Shown here piece after piece: positions 60,564 to 64,000 of a stretch of DNA of 64,000 bases. The translations under genes were made by a program, and so were the position numbers. The notes beneath the pieces were generated by a model, which had not been told where the DNA came from, searched no databases, and saw only the letters and a list, made by a program, of their open reading frames with translations. Positions within the stretch are counted from its first letter, which is position 1, and each line of letters starts with the position of its first letter. The stretch comes from Prevotellaceae bacterium UBA6858 (lineage in GTDB: Bacteria; Bacteroidota; Bacteroidia; Bacteroidales; Bacteroidaceae), in assembly GCA_002451695.1 (NCBI GenBank), contig DKDC01000019.1, positions 97,667 through 161,666 on the forward strand, given 5' to 3'.

Positions 60564-62081
60564 ATGAACAAAACCAGATACTCCCATGCAAGTTCCCGCT
60601 CCGATGCGGTATATCCCTACTTCATCTTCCCCGACAAAGGCACGGCAATATACCCATATCGCCGCAGCGACGCGCCCGCAACGCCGGTGGAGAAATTGTT
60701 TGCCGGACGCTTGGAAAAGGCTCTCGACACTTCCGCGCTTGAAGTGACAACAGGCAGATGCTTCAAGTTCGCCGACGGCGGATACACCTACCGCGCCTCA
60801 ATACTCCTTTGCGACAGGGAAAACAAGGGCGTTGCCATCGATCTGGAGATTGACGAGCCTTACACGCTGCCCGACTTCACGCCGCGCCACTATATAGAGG
60901 ACAGCAGCGACTCCCTGCGCGATTCCCTGCTTACCGCCAAGGGGTGGGCTGTGGTGCGTTTCGCTGAAAAACAGGTTGTGGAATCCTGCGGAATATGCTG
61001 CAACTTTGTGCTGTCGCTCATAAACAGCCTCAAGCTTTTCCCGCCCATACCATACGACAGCAGCGTGCGCGAAAAACCGTCCTCATTCCGCAGGTTTTCA
61101 CGCGTAAGTGCGGAACTTGCCGCACGCACCGGCTTGCGCGAGGGATATCTGGGGCGTGCGGGAATAGAGAGTTTTGAAACCGCGCCATACGCCGACCGCG
61201 AGCCGCTCACGCCCGGGGAACGCGCCAGCCTGTGCGGAACGGATGCGGACGGCAGTTTGGGCTATGAAAGCGGTAACAACGAGGGCTATAACGCCGAGCA
61301 CCATTTCGACCGCGATGACGACATCGTGTTCATCCCCGAAACCCACACCTACCTCTACAAAGGCTGCGACGCCATGAAGTCGGTAACAACAGTGGTTTCG
61401 GAACTGTTTTCCGCATTCGACGCCCACGCAACGGCGGAGCGTAAGGCAAGGGAGGAGCAATGCTCGCCCAACGTGTTTCTCGACAAATGGGCTTTCGCCT
61501 CGCGTGAGGCGGCAGAAACAGGCACGCATATGCACGCGCAGATAGAGAACTGGTTTCTCGGGCGAAAGACAAACAGCTCGTTCCGTCTGCGCTTTGATTC
61601 GCCAACCGTCAGGTGCGACAAATACGTTGACGTGGGCAGGGAGTTTTCCTATTTTCTGGATTTCATCATCCGCGCCGGCATAAAGCCCTACCGCACCGAA
61701 TGGCCCATTTATGACGCGGAGGCGCGCATTGCCGGCTCGCCCGATTTGGTTGCCGAGAAGAACGGGAAACTCCTTATGTTCGACTGGAAACGCTCCACCA
61801 AAGTAGTGGACGCCGGGGCAAGTCCCGGAATAAACGGCAAGCCCAACATGAAATGCTGGAACCGCCACGGTTTCGGCGCATACTCGCCGCTGCCCGACTG
61901 CGCGTTCGTGCACTATTCCCTGCAACAGGCGGTTTACAAACGCATCCTCGCCAAAAACTACGGCGTAAGCATCGACCGCACATTCCTCGTAGTGCTCCAC
62001 CCGCAATACAGCCACTTCTACATAGTGGAGACAATGGACGTGGAAAAATACGTTGACCGCATCTTCAGCAGCGTGCGTTGA
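60564..62081 (+). CDS. Protein with two PD-(D/E)XK-like nuclease regions
   Basis: 505 residues from the ATG at 60564 (MNKTRYSHASSRS). The N-terminal region (GVAIDLEIDEPY, SLRDSLLTAKGWAVVRFAEKQV) resembles the DUF559/Vsr-like fold. The C-terminal region (ARIAGSPDLVAEKNGKLLMFDWKRSTKV) has the D...DWK signature of Cas4/RecB-type nucleases. Both are motif-level matches. The linker (about residues 175-250) is acidic and glycine-rich. It follows purA and phased-repeat copy 11 and ends without a terminator. Confidence 0.75.
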   Translation: MNKTRYSHASSRSDAVYPYFIFPDKGTAIYPYRRSDAPATPVEKLFAGRLEKALDTSALEVTTGRCFKFADGGYTYRASILLCDRENKGVAIDLEIDEPYTLPDFTPRHYIEDSSDSLRDSLLTAKGWAVVRFAEKQVVESCGICCNFVLSLINSLKLFPPIPYDSSVREKPSSFRRFSRVSAELAARTGLREGYLGRAGIESFETAPYADREPLTPGERASLCGTDADGSLGYESGNNEGYNAEHHFDRDDDIVFIPETHTYLYKGCDAMKSVTTVVSELFSAFDAHATAERKAREEQCSPNVFLDKWAFASREAAETGTHMHAQIENWFLGRKTNSSFRLRFDSPTVRCDKYVDVGREFSYFLDFIIRAGIKPYRTEWPIYDAEARIAGSPDLVAEKNGKLLMFDWKRSTKVVDAGASPGINGKPNMKCWNRHGFGAYSPLPDCAFVHYSLQQAVYKRILAKNYGVSIDRTFLVVLHPQYSHFYIVETMDVEKYVDRIFSSVR

Positions 62082-62158
62082 ATTTTATTGCAGCAACCAA
62101 AAGGTTGGGTTGTTGCGATAAAAAAGTTTTATTTTCCTTTTGTTTAGAGAAATAATAG

Positions 62159-62166
62159 TATATTTG
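62159..62166 (+). promoter_or_regulatory. Isolated -7 box
   Basis: TATATTTG, a full match to TAnnTTTG, ahead of a 450-bp region without a good gene. A TTTG lies only 16 bp upstream, too close for an ideal -33. Confidence 0.45.
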
Positions 62167-62169
62167 CAA

Positions 62170-62600
62170 CGCTTATACTCATACCGCAAGCCTCAAAGGT
62201 TGAGGATGAGGTTAGGCATACATATTGAAAAGGCGTTTCCGTACGCTTTTGTTTTGACGATAGAAGAACTTCGCAACCTCCTCTATGGATTGTCAAGAAC
62301 AAAGCAACAAGAACGCCCCATTAGATGTATTGTATGCCAGCTCTTTCGGCCATATTCGCTTTACAGCAATTTGCCAAAGACTGGTTTATATATTTACATC
62401 CGCGTGGGGCTTTCCGTTGCTCGTTCCGACAATCCGGGCAATGCGAAGGCCTTTCTATCGTGGAACGAGCGACAGAATGGCTTCACGCTTGAACCAGTAT
62501 GCATTTTGTAAGTATCTGTAAATCAAAAGAAACTTTACGGCATCAAGCGTAAATGATACCATAAAGTTCCCATTGTATGCGAGAAATCAATCTTGCGTAG
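62170..62600 (+). other. Structured region of unknown nature, possible noncoding RNA
   Basis: Contains hairpins such as CCTCAA-AGG-TTGAGG near 62193 and GCTCGTTCC/GGAACGAGC around 62425-62470. Overlapping plus-strand frames (123 residues from 62140 and 78 from 62285) do not look like known proteins; a decayed gene cannot be excluded. Confidence 0.35.
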
Positions 62601-62631
62601 TTTGGGTGAAACACGAATAGTTTACTGCATA

Positions 62632-62925
62632 TTAGCGATTAATATTCATTAACTCGTCTTTTGCGGTTTCAATGGCAGTAAATTTCAATTCGTCTTCACC
62701 CTCCAAAGCATCCAATACTTTGTCGGCAAGCCAAAGAGTGAGCATTTCCTTTTCATCCACTTTGAAGTATGTTGCCATTTGAATTACTTGACTTCTCTTT
62801 GCTCGCCTATCCCCACGTTCAATCTTGCTGAACATGGGGGTGTCTATTTCTAAGTATGCAGCTACTTGACGCTGCAATATTCCTTGTTCGTCTCTAAGAG
62901 ACCTTATCTTGTTTCCTAATAACAT
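62632..62925 (-). CDS. XRE-family HTH regulator
   Basis: 97 residues. The N-terminal 60 form a lambda-Cro-type helix-turn-helix (LRDEQGILQRQVAAYLEIDT, MFSKIERGDRR). It stands between a region of short repeats and an unexplained structured region, and it precedes no gene in the window on its own strand. Similar small regulators often control restriction or mobile-element genes. Confidence 0.85.
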   Translation of the reverse strand: MLLGNKIRSLRDEQGILQRQVAAYLEIDTPMFSKIERGDRRAKRSQVIQMATYFKVDEKEMLTLWLADKVLDALEGEDELKFTAIETAKDELMNINR

Positions 62926-62987
62926 ATTTCCTTTTCTTTGGGTTTGTATTGAATATCTGTGTCAGACATACCATTATATTGGTCCGT

Positions 62988-63068
62988 TTTCGGTCGGAAC
63001 ATCGTCAAACGGTCGGATTTTCGGGCGGATTGTGGATTTTTCGGTCGGATTATGATTAAACCGACCGA
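62988..63068. repeat. Short CGGTCGG tandem-like repeats
   Basis: Four CGGTCGG/CGGGCGG units and one inverted CCGACCG separated by T-rich spacers, between the XRE gene start and the end of the Schlafen-like gene. They may be operator sites, or a decayed repeat that once extended the C-terminus of the neighbouring protein. Confidence 0.55.
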
Positions 63069-64000
63069 TTGTAGTCTTTCAATATCCACTTCAACCCTAT
63101 TCTGTCTATCATTTTTTCTTCATTTAATTCTACTAAGAGTCTGCCTACATAGCGAAGTTGCTGTTCTTCCGTCTTATTAGCAGGTAGCACATCTTTGAGA
63201 TATTCGTATATGCTATCTCGCTTGGCTCCTTCGTCCCCTGCATTGCTGAGATATTGAAGAATCATTTGACGCAACTTCTCCTTATCCAATCCTTTTGTCT
63301 TTGTGTAAGAAGGAAGTTGATGCGTGTTTTTGGCAATGCTAAGAGAAATGCTGTAATGGGGAGCATCACCCTCAATAAGTCCACGTTTGAGCAAGTCTTG
63401 CGCTATATCCTCATGAATTGTTCTGCCTTTTTGTACTGCATCAAGCGAGATGCAATCCCATAGAGATAGAGTGTCGTTTGTCTTCAAAAGATCAGTATAT
63501 CGTTTGTTGATTTCATTGCCATAAATGCGGACGACTACTTTCTTCTTGACTTGGTCAATCTCATAGTCTGGCATAGGAAAATGTCTGCGCCATTGCTCAT
63601 TGAACATTTTCTTGATACCACGGCTTACGGTATCAATCATGTTGAAGTCAACCATAGCCCTACAAAGACATTCATTACGGAAATGCGTCTGAGGTTCTTC
63701 GTTCTTCAAAGCATTTTCCAAAGTGCCAGGGATGAACGTTCCTGCATTGGAATAATACAGATAACCAGGATTTTCCACGAAATTGATACGTTGCTGAAGA
63801 GTGTAGTCTTGATGGGCAATACAATTATGAAGAGCCTCACGAATGGTGTAGTCGTCATACTGCTTCATCGTGTCGGGGAAGAGCGTTCCTCCTGGCATTT
63901 CACGCAACGTCAGATTCTCAATCTTTGATAGAATTTCGTCCACCGTTAATATAAAAGGTACTGTGAAGTGTTCGTAGTCAACCACTTCCTGATTCTTGTC
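63056..64000 (-). CDS. Schlafen/AlbA_2-type protein with GHKL-like domain, C-terminal part
   Basis: The frame is open to the window edge (DKNQEVVDYEHFTVPF), so the N-terminal AlbA_2 domain is outside. What is seen begins with LREMPGGTLFPDTMKQYDDY, IREALHNCIAHQDY (an HATPase-like motif) and FVENPGYLYYSNAGTFIPG, followed by a winged-helix tail. This family is often annotated as RecG-like or transcriptional regulator. It may form a unit with the XRE regulator. The end is at the stop at 63056. Confidence 0.85.
   Translation of the reverse strand, partial: DKNQEVVDYEHFTVPFILTVDEILSKIENLTLREMPGGTLFPDTMKQYDDYTIREALHNCIAHQDYTLQQRINFVENPGYLYYSNAGTFIPGTLENALKNEEPQTHFRNECLCRAMVDFNMIDTVSRGIKKMFNEQWRRHFPMPDYEIDQVKKKVVVRIYGNEINKRYTDLLKTNDTLSLWDCISLDAVQKGRTIHEDIAQDLLKRGLIEGDAPHYSISLSIAKNTHQLPSYTKTKGLDKEKLRQMILQYLSNAGDEGAKRDSIYEYLKDVLPANKTEEQQLRYVGRLLVELNEEKMIDRIGLKWILKDYNRSV

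Noticed and set aside
62140..62521. Two overlapping plus-strand ORFs of 123 and 78 residues
   Set aside because: Neither resembles a known family, they overlap in different frames, and the region shows RNA-like hairpins; kept only as an unexplained region.

Overview
The window looks like a chromosomal segment of a Bacteroidales bacterium (phylum Bacteroidota). The signs are TAnnTTTG-type -7 promoter boxes with few strong Shine-Dalgarno sites, an UpxY-type NusG paralogue, a PorT-like barrel protein, a phosphoglycerate-mutase-family protein in the threonine operon, and the order dipeptidyl peptidase III - AlkD-like - Fur - purA. I could not fix family or genus. I saw no rRNA, tRNA, CRISPR array, integrase or transposase. 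All calls come from reading the sequence; no search was run.

Layout. 0-20 kb is housekeeping: cysS, a topoisomerase IV/gyrase A subunit and a PorT-like protein; a minus-strand operon (rRNA methyltransferase, glycosyltransferase, esterase, AraC regulator); a plus-strand operon (metA, U32 peptidase, zinc-ribbon membrane lipoprotein); a nucleotidyltransferase-aminotransferase fusion whose aminotransferase half lacks the PLP lysine; an ABC-F ATPase with an M13 peptidase. 20-27.6 kb has a secreted CMD-cupin protein, a compact restriction-modification locus (TdeIII-like nuclease and two different methyltransferases), and a threonine operon led by a 28-residue peptide with 11 Thr residues.

28-54 kb is one long accessory region in which every gene lies on the minus strand. 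Its distal part (28-37.4 kb) has a RhuM-Fic protein, WG- and leucine-rich-repeat proteins, a macro-like protein, two YbjN-like paralogues, a sigma-like protein and a 54-residue zinc-ribbon protein. Its proximal part (38-52.9 kb) is a tight run of about 16 genes encoding six P-loop GTPase-like proteins, two paralogous GTPase partner proteins, an M48 peptidase, a second HExxH protein and several very small membrane proteins. It is headed by the UpxY-type antiterminator, which has a long structured leader containing a possible small ORF, and an 11-G tract sits just upstream of the likely promoter. I consider this GTPase island the best candidate for an undescribed, possibly phase-variable defence or envelope-stress system.

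54-64 kb returns to housekeeping (sugar-phosphate nucleotidyltransferase; the DPP III/AlkD-like/Fur/purA operon), followed by a protein with two PD-(D/E)XK-like nuclease regions, an unexplained structured region, an XRE regulator and the C-terminal part of a Schlafen/AlbA_2-type protein that leaves the window.

Scattered only between genes are eleven copies of an approximately 85-130 bp element made of four 11-bp cores whose centres are exactly 21 bp apart in every copy, with individual cores inverted between copies. A second, shorter palindromic repeat built on GGGGCGTAT occurs five times.
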